Assembly: GCA_023231445.1 (NCBI GenBank)
Contig: JALNVF010000021.1
Span: forward strand, 1 to 32,220
DNA from: Treponema sp.
GTDB lineage: Bacteria; Spirochaetota; Spirochaetia; Treponematales; Treponemataceae
Direction: 5' to 3'
DNA: 32,220 bases
The notes below the pieces were generated by a model. That model saw only the letters and a program-made list of their open reading frames with translations, was not told where the DNA came from and did no database searches. Shown here one piece after another: positions 22,250-30,541 of this stretch (position 1 is the stretch's first letter; each line of letters opens with the position of its first letter). A program made the translations under genes and the position numbers.

Positions 22250-23515
22250 TTAATAATGTGTGCAGTGGCAGCGTATACTTTCAATGAGTGTATCCAGAAA
22301 AGACCCGACAATCTGCCGGTCGTTTTCCGTTCCGTACAGATTGACGCAGCAGTCGGCTTTTTCTCCGAACGTTGAAAGTGATATCTGGAAATAATCCGGA
22401 TACTTTATGGAACCGGTCATGAACGCATCAGTCATATCTGTTGTTCCAAACGTAAGTTTCTGTTTGTCCAGAATGCCGATGTTCGTAAATGAAACAGGAG
22501 GGTTGTTAAAAACTTTTTTCAGAAACACGAATGCAGTACCAAATGGCACTAATTTAAAAAGTTTTTCCAGAAGCACAAGATTTTTCATACATGACGGATC
22601 ATTTTTCCGGGTATCCATGCAGTTTTTTACCCGGCTGAGTGTGTCTTCAAACGAGGCAGGCAGTTCCTGCCCGATATCACAGGAAATTGTTGTGACAAGA
22701 TTACAGATACCCACAGTCTGTCTGTCGTGAAGAAAACGTCGGACATCAATTGCACACGGCAGTATGTCGGGTGTGCCGAACACGGCAGCAAGAACGCGTA
22801 TGTATGCCGTCATAAAAACATCATTTACCGTTGCCTTATGATCTGCAGCATATTTTTTAATATACGCGAGCATATCCTTCGAAACTACTCTGCGTTCGAT
22901 AAACGGTGCTGCTGGATTACCTTCAAACGAAAACTGCTGATTTCCCCGGGGGCTTAATTTTTCCCGATGAAAATATAACCCGAACCGTTTTTTCAGCGGC
23001 AGACGTCCGGAAATCTGCGCAACCGTTCTGTCGGTCATCATGGAACAGTTTTTAATTTCAGTACCTGTTTCAAGCGCCGTATACAGTGAAGCAAGCCGGT
23101 AGAGAACTTCCTTGAATCCGGCTGCATCGCAAAGCATGTGATTCATAATAATGCACAGTACATCCTTGCCGGAAGCTTTGAACAGCCCGATTTTCATCTG
23201 AGGACCATACCGTTCGTCGATTTCCTGCATGAGAAAATTATTCTGTTCCGCGCCGCAGTCTTCTTTCTCTATAAGCGAAACGAGTTCGTCCGGTGTATAT
23301 CCTCCGTCACACCAGACCGGCATTTCTTTCTGTATACGCAGATTGCAGCGGATAAGCGGAAAAGAATCCGAGAGCAGTGATACAGCCTGCGTAAGGCGCA
23401 GAAAATCCAGTCCGGATCTGCATGTAGCGCTGAAATGCAGCACATGGTTATTAATTTTTTTGGTTTTAAAAAGCTGCTGAAGAATGTCCCACGGAACGGC
23501 GCGGTATAGTGTCAT
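22250..23515 (-). CDS. Condensation-domain/acyltransferase-like protein (CoA-dependent acyltransferase fold)
   Basis: A 421-residue stand-alone protein of the chloramphenicol acetyltransferase/condensation/PapA superfamily. The catalytic block reads I-I-M-N-H-M-L-C-D-A-A-G (H126, D130), the HHxxxDG motif with its first His as Asn and Gly as Ala. Other signs are SDSFPLIRCNLR near the N-terminus, NDVFMTAYIRVLAAVFG and the later FTNIGILD. Possible roles are ester or amide bond formation on an alcohol or amine with an acyl-CoA; the substrate is unknown. Start ATG 23515 has AGAGGT upstream. It is controlled from the unusual region shared with the TetR gene. No carrier protein or synthetase is nearby. 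Confidence 0.75.
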   Translation of the reverse strand: MTLYRAVPWDILQQLFKTKKINNHVLHFSATCRSGLDFLRLTQAVSLLSDSFPLIRCNLRIQKEMPVWCDGGYTPDELVSLIEKEDCGAEQNNFLMQEIDERYGPQMKIGLFKASGKDVLCIIMNHMLCDAAGFKEVLYRLASLYTALETGTEIKNCSMMTDRTVAQISGRLPLKKRFGLYFHREKLSPRGNQQFSFEGNPAAPFIERRVVSKDMLAYIKKYAADHKATVNDVFMTAYIRVLAAVFGTPDILPCAIDVRRFLHDRQTVGICNLVTTISCDIGQELPASFEDTLSRVKNCMDTRKNDPSCMKNLVLLEKLFKLVPFGTAFVFLKKVFNNPPVSFTNIGILDKQKLTFGTTDMTDAFMTGSIKYPDYFQISLSTFGEKADCCVNLYGTENDRQIVGSFLDTLIESIRCHCTHY

Positions 23516-23531
23516 AGTTTACCTCTTTTAT

Positions 23532-23630
23532 TTGCAATACATCGAAGTACCAGTACTATAATTCGAATAATTGTTCAAATTATAGTACTGGTACACAGAT
23601 AAAGTCAATAATTTGAACAATTATTCGAAT
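23532..23630. promoter_or_regulatory. Nested inverted repeats and face-to-face promoters of tetR and the acyltransferase-like gene
   Basis: A perfect 23-bp inverted repeat has arms at 23561-23583 and 23608-23630. Each arm contains the dyad GAA-N-AATT-N-TTC (23565-23576, 23615-23626). A second, overlapping inverted repeat has 17-bp arms at 23547-23563 and 23578-23594. The minus promoter is TTGACT (23608-23603), 18 nt, TATAAT (23584-23579). A plus promoter, weaker in its -35, is TTGCAA (23532-23537), 19 nt, TATAAT (23557-23562). The two -10 boxes face each other across the left operator, so one bound TetR dimer could block both starts. Confidence 0.75.
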
Positions 23631-23682
23631 ATATTGAATGATAGTGAAGTACATGTTAAACTGGAACAGGACAGGTAACAGA

Positions 23683-24312
23683 ATGACAAAGGAACGAGTC
23701 GTCAGTAAGCTCAAACAGGTTCGCGGCATCAGTATGCGCGAAAAGATAGTGGAAACAGCGGAACGGTATTTCTGTGAAAAGGGATACTTTGCAGCAACGT
23801 CGCGGAAACTTGCGGATGCAGCCGGAATATCTATTGGAAGTTTTTATTTTTATTTTAAAGATAAGGAGGAACTTCTTCTGGAAGTATACCGGAAGCAGAG
23901 CGGCAGATTTATCATTACTGTTGCTGCTGCATATGAAAATACCGGCCTGTATAAAACGGACAGAAGGGAATGGCTTGGAACATTCATAAGACAGCTCCTT
24001 GAGACATACGGAAACAGCGGAAAATTACGGGCGGAACTCAAAGCGGTAACATGGAAAAATTCTTATATCGCAGAGCAGAAAGCAATTATTAAAAAGGAAA
24101 CCGTTGCGGCGATGATGCAGCTCTTCACAACATCGCCGGTGCTGGATGATGTACATGTACATCATCCAGACGTTGCACTGCTGTTTGTTATTGACATAAT
24201 GGATGCAGCTTATGAACGTATTGCTGCAGGAGGTACACCGGAAGAACGGGAAGCGGTTATTCAGGAATGCACCGACTTACTGTACCGGTATCTGTTTTCA
24301 AGATGTGACTGA
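23683..24312 (+). CDS. TetR/AcrR-family transcriptional repressor
   Basis: From ATG 23683 it has 209 residues. The N-terminal helix-turn-helix is typical: SMREKIVETAERYFCEKGYFAATSRKLADAAGISIGSFYFYFKDKEELLLEVY. The variable C-terminal ligand domain ends with LLFVIDIMDAAYERI. Start 23638 has no ribosome site, while 23683 has AGG 8 nt upstream, so the later start is chosen. It is divergent from the acyltransferase-like gene. The long inverted repeats between them are its likely operators, giving joint control of both genes by an unknown ligand. Confidence 0.88.
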   Translation: MTKERVVSKLKQVRGISMREKIVETAERYFCEKGYFAATSRKLADAAGISIGSFYFYFKDKEELLLEVYRKQSGRFIITVAAAYENTGLYKTDRREWLGTFIRQLLETYGNSGKLRAELKAVTWKNSYIAEQKAIIKKETVAAMMQLFTTSPVLDDVHVHHPDVALLFVIDIMDAAYERIAAGGTPEEREAVIQECTDLLYRYLFSRCD

Positions 24313-24330
24313 ACTGATGCATGCATATCC

Positions 24331-24726
24331 TTACTGCAGCTGAGTGATAATCGTTGACATGTCGAATTCTGCCCATTCATCTTTTATCAGGCCGCCTTCA
24401 AACCTGATGAGTTCCATGTAGGGAATGGTAATGCGCCGCCCGGTTGCTTTGACACCATGAAATTCACCTGTATGTGTGCATGTCATGATTATGCGCACCG
24501 CAGCTTTGTCGTCCTGAATAATTATATCGGCAACTGCTGCCTTTATATCGGTAAATGCTGAAAAGAAAAAATGTTCATCGTCAATACGTTCTTCCCTTGT
24601 CATAGGGGAACCGCCTCCCGGCGGATAGTACATGTGGGCAGGATGTAAGAATGCAGCAATTTTATCCTGCTGTCCTGTTTCATACGACGCAATATATGCC
24701 CTGCATATGGTTTCCAACAATTGCAT
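24331..24726 (-). CDS. SnoaL/NTF2-like protein
   Basis: About 131 residues from ATG 24726, which has GAGGTGA upstream; the frame extends to 24759 but without a ribosome site. The layout is that of the cone-shaped NTF2/SnoaL fold: an N-terminal helix (LLETICRAYIASYETGQQDKI), then AAFLHPAHMYYPP, a curved sheet with AVRIIMTCTHTGEF, ITIPYMELIRFEGGLIKDEWAEFD at the end. E-x-x-R-F-x-x-G-x-I-x-x-x-W is characteristic of polyketide-cyclase-like SnoaL proteins. Function in bacteria is mostly unknown. It is convergent with the TetR gene, and no biosynthetic genes for a cyclase substrate are close. Confidence 0.78.
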   Translation of the reverse strand: MQLLETICRAYIASYETGQQDKIAAFLHPAHMYYPPGGGSPMTREERIDDEHFFFSAFTDIKAAVADIIIQDDKAAVRIIMTCTHTGEFHGVKATGRRITIPYMELIRFEGGLIKDEWAEFDMSTIITQLQ

Positions 24727-24786
24727 ACTCTTCACCTCTGTTGACAGTATATCATACAATACGGAAATGCAGTGCGGAAATAGTTG

Positions 24787-24814
24787 TTTCCGATTCCTGT
24801 TTATATGTTATACT
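24787..24814 (+). promoter_or_regulatory. Sigma70-like promoter of tag
   Basis: TTTCCG (24787-24792), a 16-nt spacer and a good -10 TATACT (24809-24814), about 30 nt before the tag start codon. The -35 is weak. Confidence 0.4.
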
Positions 24815-24842
24815 GTTTTAATTATCCATAACCGGGGGATGT

Positions 24843-25460
24843 ATGGTGACAGAAAAGAAATGCCGTTGCAAATGGTGTGAGGACGGTGGGCTGCTGCAGG
24901 AATATCACGATACCGAATGGGGATTTCCTGTTCACGACGACAGAAAACAGTTTGAATTTCTTATGATGGAAGTTATGCAGTGCGGCCTTAACTGGATGAT
25001 GATGCTCAAAAAGCGTGATATATTCCGTATCTGTTTCGATAATTTTGACTATACTAAAATCGTGAAGTATACGGAATCGGATGTCGAACGGATTCTGACC
25101 GTTCCCGGTATGATCCGCTCCCGGCGGAAAATCGAAGCTGTTATACATAATGCCCGGTGCTTTATGGAAACGGCGGCAGAGTATCATTCTTTTTCCGAAT
25201 ATCTGTGGAGCTTCACCCGGAACAGAATGGTACTGTACAGAGGACATTCAGGCGGTTCCATTCCTTCTCGCACGGAACTTTCTGACGTCATAAGTACCAG
25301 CCTTAAAAAACGCGGTTTTAAATACCTTGGGTCGGTGACGGTGTATGCACATCTTCAGTCATGCGGCATAGTGAACGATCATGTCAGAAACTGTTTTTTG
25401 TACCGGCGGCTTATCGATGAAGCCGGTACTCAGCTTGTCCGCAAGAAGGATAACGGATGA
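24843..25460 (+). CDS. tag: DNA-3-methyladenine glycosylase I
   Basis: A 205-residue base-excision repair enzyme that removes 3-methyladenine from alkylated DNA. The zinc ligands are C9 and H22 at the N-terminus (RCKWCEDG, EYHDTEWGFP) and H180 and C184 at the C-terminus (CGIVNDHVRNC), as in E. coli Tag. The substrate pocket shows E43 and W51 (MEVMQCGLNW), with LKKRDIFR and the LKKRGFKYLG block following. Length is slightly above the 187 of E. coli Tag. ATG 24843 has GGGGGAT upstream. Its neighbours are unrelated, and it is convergent with the following phosphoesterase gene. Confidence 0.95.
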   Translation: MVTEKKCRCKWCEDGGLLQEYHDTEWGFPVHDDRKQFEFLMMEVMQCGLNWMMMLKKRDIFRICFDNFDYTKIVKYTESDVERILTVPGMIRSRRKIEAVIHNARCFMETAAEYHSFSEYLWSFTRNRMVLYRGHSGGSIPSRTELSDVISTSLKKRGFKYLGSVTVYAHLQSCGIVNDHVRNCFLYRRLIDEAGTQLVRKKDNG

Positions 25461-25485
25461 CTTCCGAATCCTTCATGAATACGGA

Positions 25486-26916
25486 TTACCGTGCCGTCCA
25501 TGTTCCGTCGGCATGTATGTCTATGTTGTTGTCTTCCATAAGCTGTACGTCCGCAGGTTCTTCTTTTTTCCAGAGTCCTGACACGAAGTTCGTATACGAT
25601 TTCATGACGATTCTGCCCCGTAAACTGAAACTGTTTTCCGGTGGAAATATTTCTCCTTGTCCAAGATCAGCATCACCATTGTAATGGGCCATCATTGCGT
25701 TGACAATAGAGGGGACTAGTCTGTCGATATCCTTATTAGGTACGTGATATCCTTTCATCGTGTTTGCTGCAATATTTCCTATGCCGTTTGCTATAACAGC
25801 GCGTCCCTCTGTATCAAAATTTCTGCCCGACGCCTCATAAGAAGGAATCTGGGCAACACGCCTCGTTGTAATAGAGGCGCTTCCGTCGGTGCAGAGTGTG
25901 ACAGTCCGCCAACTGCACGGCCACGTTACTAGGGAACCTGTTTCAATATCCACAATTGTCTTTCCTGCAAGATACTGAGGCGCGTTTGAAGGCCAGCTGT
26001 GTTCAACGATGCTGCTTGCATGGTAATGGCCGGTAAAGAAAAGCCGTACGTTGTAAGCTGCGAGCAGCGATGCCAGTTTCCAGTCGTCGTCGACGATATA
26101 ATCCGGATACTTGTCTTTCATCGCTTTTATGTGTTCCATGAGAGGATGGTGTTCTGCAGCGATGACTGCAATTCCCTTTGACGATGCGTCTTTGAGGACG
26201 CTTTCAATCCATGTGTACGTTTCCGGTCGTATTGCTCCTGATGTTTCAGACCATTTTCTTCCGTTATTGTGTTCATATTTTGCGCTGTCAAGGGCAAGAA
26301 GCCAGAGGCTGGGTGCAACTTCGACAACGTATGAAAGACTTTCAGAATCCCTTCTTAGTGCAGACCCATATCCGTCGGCAAGATATATCGAGACAAAAGC
26401 TGACGGATCGACGTTTGGGACCGGTTCTGTACGACCGTCCGGGAGAAAGCGGACAGAAGCCGGATTATTGATATCGTGATTTCCGGGAAGCACATAGGAC
26501 TTAATACCGTCTGCTGCAAGGTCTGAAAGATAGCGCGCGAACAGCCTGTGGTCCTGGAGCTCGCCGTCTTTTGTGAGGTCGCCGGTGACAAGAACGAATG
26601 AGGGGTGAACGGCTTTAATGTCAGCCAGTGCCGTTCTGAGCGTTTCTTCACTTTCTTTCAGCAGTTTACGGTCGTCTGCCATGTATGCGTCCCATGCTGC
26701 TCCGCTTGTGCCGAGCGATGTATCGTACATGTGCGTATCGGAGAGAACGCAGAACGTCACGGCCGGATATCCCGGTGCGGCATCTTTCGGGCTTCCTCCC
26801 GCAGGTGCCTTTCCTTCCGGACCTGATGCAGCACAGGATGCGAATGCGAACATGAGACAGAGTGCTGCCGCTGCCGGAACGTAGTGATAGTGATTTTTAT
26901 GACAGTTGATATTCAT
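25486..26916 (-). CDS. Calcineurin-like metallophosphoesterase lipoprotein
   Basis: From ATG 26916 (AGGCAGGT upstream) it has 476 residues. Signal peptide LCLMFAFAS-C28 is a lipobox, so the protein is exported and lipid-anchored. A short Gly/Ala/Pro linker precedes the phosphoesterase domain with the metal motifs in order: VLSDTH (D60, H62), VTGDLTKDGE (D113), LPGNHD (N146, H147), AEHHPL and FTGHYH. It binds two metal ions and should cleave phosphate esters outside the cytoplasm; the substrate is not known. The frame opens at 27033, but that extension is not a signal peptide. The C-terminal 130 residues resemble no domain I can name. Confidence 0.88.
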   Translation of the reverse strand: MNINCHKNHYHYVPAAAALCLMFAFASCAASGPEGKAPAGGSPKDAAPGYPAVTFCVLSDTHMYDTSLGTSGAAWDAYMADDRKLLKESEETLRTALADIKAVHPSFVLVTGDLTKDGELQDHRLFARYLSDLAADGIKSYVLPGNHDINNPASVRFLPDGRTEPVPNVDPSAFVSIYLADGYGSALRRDSESLSYVVEVAPSLWLLALDSAKYEHNNGRKWSETSGAIRPETYTWIESVLKDASSKGIAVIAAEHHPLMEHIKAMKDKYPDYIVDDDWKLASLLAAYNVRLFFTGHYHASSIVEHSWPSNAPQYLAGKTIVDIETGSLVTWPCSWRTVTLCTDGSASITTRRVAQIPSYEASGRNFDTEGRAVIANGIGNIAANTMKGYHVPNKDIDRLVPSIVNAMMAHYNGDADLGQGEIFPPENSFSLRGRIVMKSYTNFVSGLWKKEEPADVQLMEDNNIDIHADGTWTAR

Positions 26917-27011
26917 ACCTGCCTTATAACACTGTTGTGTGAGGGTTTTATTATGACAGTGTGAAAAGTGTGTAAACTGCGTGTCCGTAAAGTTTGTGAC
27001 TTTACGGTTTA

Positions 27012-27040
27012 TTGACCGCCGCCCGGCTCGCATTTATAGT
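27012..27040 (+). promoter_or_regulatory. Strong sigma70-type promoter of a short transcript
   Basis: TTGACC (27012-27017), exactly 17 nt, TATAGT (27035-27040). Predicted start of transcription is near 27047, only 32 nt before the small ORF. Confidence 0.7.
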
Positions 27041-27078
27041 TTCGGTATCATCATATTTTTTAAAGGAGGTCTGTACGA

Positions 27079-27120
27079 ATGGATATTGTAAGCAGCATGA
27101 CGGCGGTACTCAGACAGTAA
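27079..27120 (+). CDS. 13-codon small ORF with perfect ribosome site
   Basis: ATG 27079 to TAA 27118-27120 encodes MDIVSSMTAVLRQ. The ribosome site AAAGGAGGT (27062-27070) is a near-perfect match to the 16S tail, with 8-nt spacing. A consensus promoter lies just upstream and a terminator just downstream. Whether the peptide has a role, or only acts as a leader before the terminator, cannot be told from one sequence. It has no membrane segment and no run of identical codons that would indicate amino acid attenuation. Confidence 0.45.
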   Translation: MDIVSSMTAVLRQ

Positions 27121-27125
27121 AAAAT

Positions 27126-27160
27126 TACCGGTAGCCCGTTGTTCCCGGTAAAGTTTTTTC
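27126..27160 (+). terminator. Rho-independent terminator after the small ORF
   Basis: Stem TTACCGG (27126-27132) / CCGGTAA (27146-27152), 13-nt loop, then AG and six T (27155-27160). It would end the transcript begun near 27047, giving about 115 nt, or act as an attenuator for rsgA. Confidence 0.6.
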
Positions 27161-27308
27161 AGCATACCTCTTTTCTTTCTGTCTTTTTCAGACTAATCCG
27201 CATTTTATCCCGTCTGACGAATACCCCGTCATTTATCAACGCGGTTACAACTTTTTATATCCGGATCCGTGTGTGCCATACAGCATACTGCCGGTTCCGG
27301 AGAAGGCG

Positions 27309-27336
27309 TTGGTATGTCCAGAACACAATTTATAAT
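27309..27336 (+). promoter_or_regulatory. Promoter of rsgA
   Basis: TTGGTA (27309-27314), a 16-nt spacer, TATAAT (27331-27336), 48 nt upstream of the rsgA start. It suggests that rsgA does not depend on read-through from the upstream promoter. Confidence 0.5.
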
Positions 27337-27384
27337 CCGCGAATGCACGGAAGCATGTATCTGCGTTCCCTCTGGAGGTTTGTC

Positions 27385-28665
27385 ATGAATGTTGATTTTA
27401 TACCCGAGTCGTGGGGCTGGAAACAGGAATTTTTTTCAGCATGGAATGCCGCGGCTGTCGATGAAAAAGAAGTATCTACTCAGAAAGACGGTTCTGAATC
27501 AGAACCCGGTTCAGTGCTGATGCCCGCGCGCGTAACCGGCAGGGAGTTCCATCAGTATGAAGTTGTGTGTCCCGATTTTTCCGGCAGACCGGGCTTTCCC
27601 CGTATGCAGACCGTTCCGGGGATATACGGGGATGTGCGGGTGAGCGGGAGGTTTGACTATACTGCCTCATCCCGCGCTGAATATCCCGTTCCCGGCGACT
27701 GGGTGCTTGTTGACTGCGAAGCCGGTGCACTCCGCATCAAGGCTGTCCTGCCAAGACGTTCCTCATTGAGCCGTACCGCTGCCGGACCGAAGACGGAAGA
27801 ACAGGTTCTTGCGGCAAATCTTGATATGGTCTGTCTGGTGTTTGCGCTTGACGGCGGCCGCAATTTTCTTGAGCGGCTTCTTGAACGGGCACTCGTAACC
27901 GCACGTAATTCAGGCGCATCCGTCTGTGTCGTTTTGAATAAGGCTGACCTCGCGCCGGAAGAAGAGAAAGAATACGCGCTTGCTGCGGTATCGTATGCCG
28001 CTCCCGGCGTACCGGCAGTCTGCGTGAGCGCTAAGACGGGAGAAGGCATAGAAGGCCTGATGCAGTTTCTTTCTCCGGGGGATACAATCGGCGTACTCGG
28101 AAAAAGCGGCGTCGGAAAATCCGCACTCGTAAACGCACTGGCGGCATACGGCAGCGGAAAAAATGATTCCGGTGCAGCACAGTATGTTGCACAAAATACC
28201 GCAGACGGATTCGATACGGAGGAAACAGCCGGAACTGCAGAAAGTACCGGACCGGCTGCAAAAGAGGGACATGTCAGGGAGGCGGATCACCGGGGCAGGC
28301 ATACGACGACATCGAGCAGGCTGTACCGGCTTCCGTCCGGCATCCTCATGATTGACAGTCCCGGCATCAGGGAGTTGAAAATCTGGGGTAGTACCGACAG
28401 CGTAGACGACGCATTTCCCGAAATCGCTGAGCTTACCGGCCGCTGCCGTTTTTCCGACTGTACCCATACGGGCGAACCCGGATGCGCAGTACAGGAAGCG
28501 CTTGCTGAGGGGCAGCTTGATGAAGCCCGTTACCGTGCCTGGCTTGATTTGCAGCGGGAGCAGCAGTGGATGGAACGGCGGACTGATGAACAGGCACGGC
28601 GTGCCGACAAAGAAAAATGGAAACGGATTTCCAAATTCCAGAAAGAATTGAAACGGAGCCGGTAA
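27385..28665 (+). CDS. rsgA: Ribosome small-subunit-dependent GTPase A
   Basis: A 426-residue circularly permuted GTPase that helps 30S subunit maturation. ATG 27385 follows GGAGGT. N-terminal OB-fold (VPGDWVLVD, RRSSLSR), then the G motifs in permuted order: NKAD (185-188), SAKT (215-218), GKSGVGKS (239-246), the T-loop RGRHTTT (303-309) and DSPG (324-327). The zinc site is C354, C359, H361, C367 (CRFSDCTHTGEPGC). There are about 40 extra low-complexity residues (258-298) between the Walker-type loop and RGRHTTT, rare in the family. The GNAT gene follows after 27 nt, probably in one operon. Confidence 0.93.
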   Translation: MNVDFIPESWGWKQEFFSAWNAAAVDEKEVSTQKDGSESEPGSVLMPARVTGREFHQYEVVCPDFSGRPGFPRMQTVPGIYGDVRVSGRFDYTASSRAEYPVPGDWVLVDCEAGALRIKAVLPRRSSLSRTAAGPKTEEQVLAANLDMVCLVFALDGGRNFLERLLERALVTARNSGASVCVVLNKADLAPEEEKEYALAAVSYAAPGVPAVCVSAKTGEGIEGLMQFLSPGDTIGVLGKSGVGKSALVNALAAYGSGKNDSGAAQYVAQNTADGFDTEETAGTAESTGPAAKEGHVREADHRGRHTTTSSRLYRLPSGILMIDSPGIRELKIWGSTDSVDDAFPEIAELTGRCRFSDCTHTGEPGCAVQEALAEGQLDEARYRAWLDLQREQQWMERRTDEQARRADKEKWKRISKFQKELKRSR

Positions 28666-28692
28666 CCGGTTTCCGCATATGCAGGAGTAATT

Positions 28693-29754
28693 ATGCATTT
28701 TTTACCACTTACTGAATCTTTTTTACCGCAGGCAGAGACGCTTGCCCGGGAACAATACAATCGTGAACGTTCTTCATGTTCCGCACTGCCTGCGGATATG
28801 CCGCCGTATCCTCTGGGAAAAACGCTGAAAGATGCGGAGGAAGGTGTCGGTTTTGCCGCCGTTACGGATGACGGAACTGCGGCCGGTTATCTTTTTTTCC
28901 CGTGGGTTAAGTTGAACGGCTTTTTCGGGGTGTGTACCGGTGCGTACAGCCCGCTGCACTGTTACGCTGTCAGGGATAGTTCGTCTTTGAAAGGCGGTAT
29001 GACACGCGGAAAGACAGTTTCGATGCTGTTTCAGAAATGTGCGGAACGGCTTATGCAGAAGGCATGTTCAAGTCTGGCAATGACGGTATACGCACACGAT
29101 GCGGAGGTCGTCGAGGTGCTGTCACTGAACGGGCTTGGTATACGGTGTGCGGACGCAGTCAGGAAAACGGCACTCCCGCTTGATGATGCCGTTTCACCTG
29201 AAAAATATACGCTTCCCGCAGGCTTTTCATTTGCCGCCATAGAGGCAGACCGGCTTGCGTCAGACAGCGGGCTGACAGCGCGTTTTACGGAACTGTTTTC
29301 CATTCTGGTAAATCATCTCAGGGCGTCACCGGTATTCTTTGCGGAGGAACCGTGGACTGCGGCAGATTTTGCTTCCAGATGTCAAAAGCGCCGGAGCAGA
29401 TTTTTTTCCGTATTTACGGAAAAAGGCAACGGCCGCGAACCGGCCGGTTACATAGAACTGTACCGCGGCGGAGAAAATTTTGTGAGCTGCGGGCTTGCAG
29501 AATCCGGCAGCCTGCTGCATATCTGCGGGGCTGTTGTCAGGCCGGAATACCGAGGGATACTGCCCGGCGGCAGTACAACCATTGCAGCGTTTATCCTTGA
29601 ACAGATACGCCGCACTATGACTGCGGAAGGAATCGGGCTGATTGGAGTGGACTGCGAAACGCTTAATCCGACCGCCCGTTATTTCTGGGGTAAGTATTTT
29701 ACGAATTATACCTGTTCGATGCACCGGCGGATAGACGAAAGGCTTCTGCCGTAA
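28693..29754 (+). CDS. GNAT-family acetyltransferase, probably two-domain
   Basis: A 353-residue protein with two GNAT-like halves. The first (to about 150) has GVGFAAVTDDGTAAGYLFF, HCYAVRD and TRGKTVSMLFQKCAERLMQKACSSLAMTVYAHD, where the R/Q-x-x-G-x-G/A loop is poor. The second has GYIELYRGG, the strand-turn HICGAVVRPEYRG-x-x-x-G, and ARYFWGKYFTNY at the end, the typical GNAT C-terminus. The second half is the better candidate for acetyl-CoA binding. ATG 28693 has AGGAG upstream. It is downstream of rsgA, 27 nt away; the substrate is unknown. Confidence 0.8.
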   Translation: MHFLPLTESFLPQAETLAREQYNRERSSCSALPADMPPYPLGKTLKDAEEGVGFAAVTDDGTAAGYLFFPWVKLNGFFGVCTGAYSPLHCYAVRDSSSLKGGMTRGKTVSMLFQKCAERLMQKACSSLAMTVYAHDAEVVEVLSLNGLGIRCADAVRKTALPLDDAVSPEKYTLPAGFSFAAIEADRLASDSGLTARFTELFSILVNHLRASPVFFAEEPWTAADFASRCQKRRSRFFSVFTEKGNGREPAGYIELYRGGENFVSCGLAESGSLLHICGAVVRPEYRGILPGGSTTIAAFILEQIRRTMTAEGIGLIGVDCETLNPTARYFWGKYFTNYTCSMHRRIDERLLP

Positions 29755-29782
29755 TCAACAGAAGCCTTTCATACCGGCAAGC

Positions 29783-29825
29783 CCGTGAGTACATCACAAG
29801 ACTAGTGATGTACTCACGGCTTTTT
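29783..29825. terminator. Strong terminator closing the rsgA-GNAT operon
   Basis: A 15-bp perfect stem CCGTGAGTACATCAC (29783-29797) / GTGATGTACTCACGG (29805-29819), 7-nt loop, then C and five T. It lies between convergent genes; the plus direction has the T-run. Confidence 0.85.
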
Positions 29826-30541
29826 CAAAGCACGTTGTCGAGCCAGCCGTTGAGCACTTTGAGCTGTTCCGGCGTATGGAACCAGTGTTCACAATTTTCC
29901 GCAACAGTCAGGCTGCAGCCGAATTTTTCCGAAAAAGATTCGGCCGTAGTTCTGTCCGTCAGTGCATCATGCTCACCGTACAGAATGTGTGTCGGTGCTG
30001 TCCATTCCGTAACAGGATTGTTCCTGACAAACTCGTAATAGTCCCAGTCCAGCCTTTCTCCCGACGAAGAGGGAATCTGCGTTTTTTCCTGCAGTTCACT
30101 TTCCGTAACGGCATCGTGTGCCATCATGTTCCTGATAAGTTTTTCCATGTCAAGCACCGGTGACAGAAAAAGGCAGGAGTGCAGGGTGTCCTGCTGATAC
30201 GTCATCAGCGAAAAAAACGCCCCAAGGCTTACGGCGTATACGCTTATTTCCGGCCATCGTTCTTCTGCATAGTTCATAATAATCCGGAGGTCACGCATTC
30301 CGTTCCATATATTGCAGGGAGTGTCGTGTTTGTCTTTCCTTTCGCCGTGTTCCGGAAGGTCAAAGGCAAGCGTCTGGTATCCTTTTGCTGCGGCTTTTTC
30401 CGCAAAACCTGCAGAGTCTTCTTTGCAGCCGAATTTTCCGTGTACTGACAGATACAGTTTTTGTGACTCTTTGCCGTATACGACAGCAGGAATTCCCTGT
30501 ATGCGTATATGACGTATATCGTCTGATTCAATATGTTTCAT
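29825..30541 (-). CDS. Alpha/beta hydrolase
   Basis: A 238-residue cytoplasmic protein without signal peptide. The nucleophile elbow is AVSLG (S105). Acid and base are likely D192 (LYGEHDALTD) and H219 or H222 (ENCEHWFHT). LSVHGKFG (31-38) gives the oxyanion region, and FDLPEHGERKD (60-70) is typical of small esterase or acyl hydrolases (D-L-x-x-H-G). The substrate cannot be predicted. Start ATG 30541 has AGGAT upstream. Confidence 0.87.
   Translation of the reverse strand: MKHIESDDIRHIRIQGIPAVVYGKESQKLYLSVHGKFGCKEDSAGFAEKAAAKGYQTLAFDLPEHGERKDKHDTPCNIWNGMRDLRIIMNYAEERWPEISVYAVSLGAFFSLMTYQQDTLHSCLFLSPVLDMEKLIRNMMAHDAVTESELQEKTQIPSSSGERLDWDYYEFVRNNPVTEWTAPTHILYGEHDALTDRTTAESFSEKFGCSLTVAENCEHWFHTPEQLKVLNGWLDNVL

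Larger units (their letters stand above)
26917..27384. other. 468-nt intergenic region with a possible small transcript and the rsgA promoter
   Basis: It contains a strong plus promoter, a 13-codon ORF and a terminator (27012-27160). A second promoter precedes rsgA (27309-27336). The frame that joins this region to rsgA from 27139 is low in plausible protein content, lacks a ribosome site and is not a real N-terminus. Nothing else is recognised. Confidence 0.6.

Noticed and set aside
26917..27033. N-terminal extension of the metallophosphoesterase
   Set aside because: The lipoprotein signal peptide begins at ATG 26916, with a ribosome site before it; the extension is basic and unlike a signal.
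27139..27384. 82-residue N-terminal extension of RsgA
   Set aside because: No ribosome site, no similarity to RsgA, and it crosses a promoter; ATG 27385 has a good GGAGGT.
27910..28698. 262-residue ORF antisense to rsgA
   Set aside because: A long open frame caused by the GC-rich codon pattern of rsgA; no family similarity and no ribosome site considered convincing.
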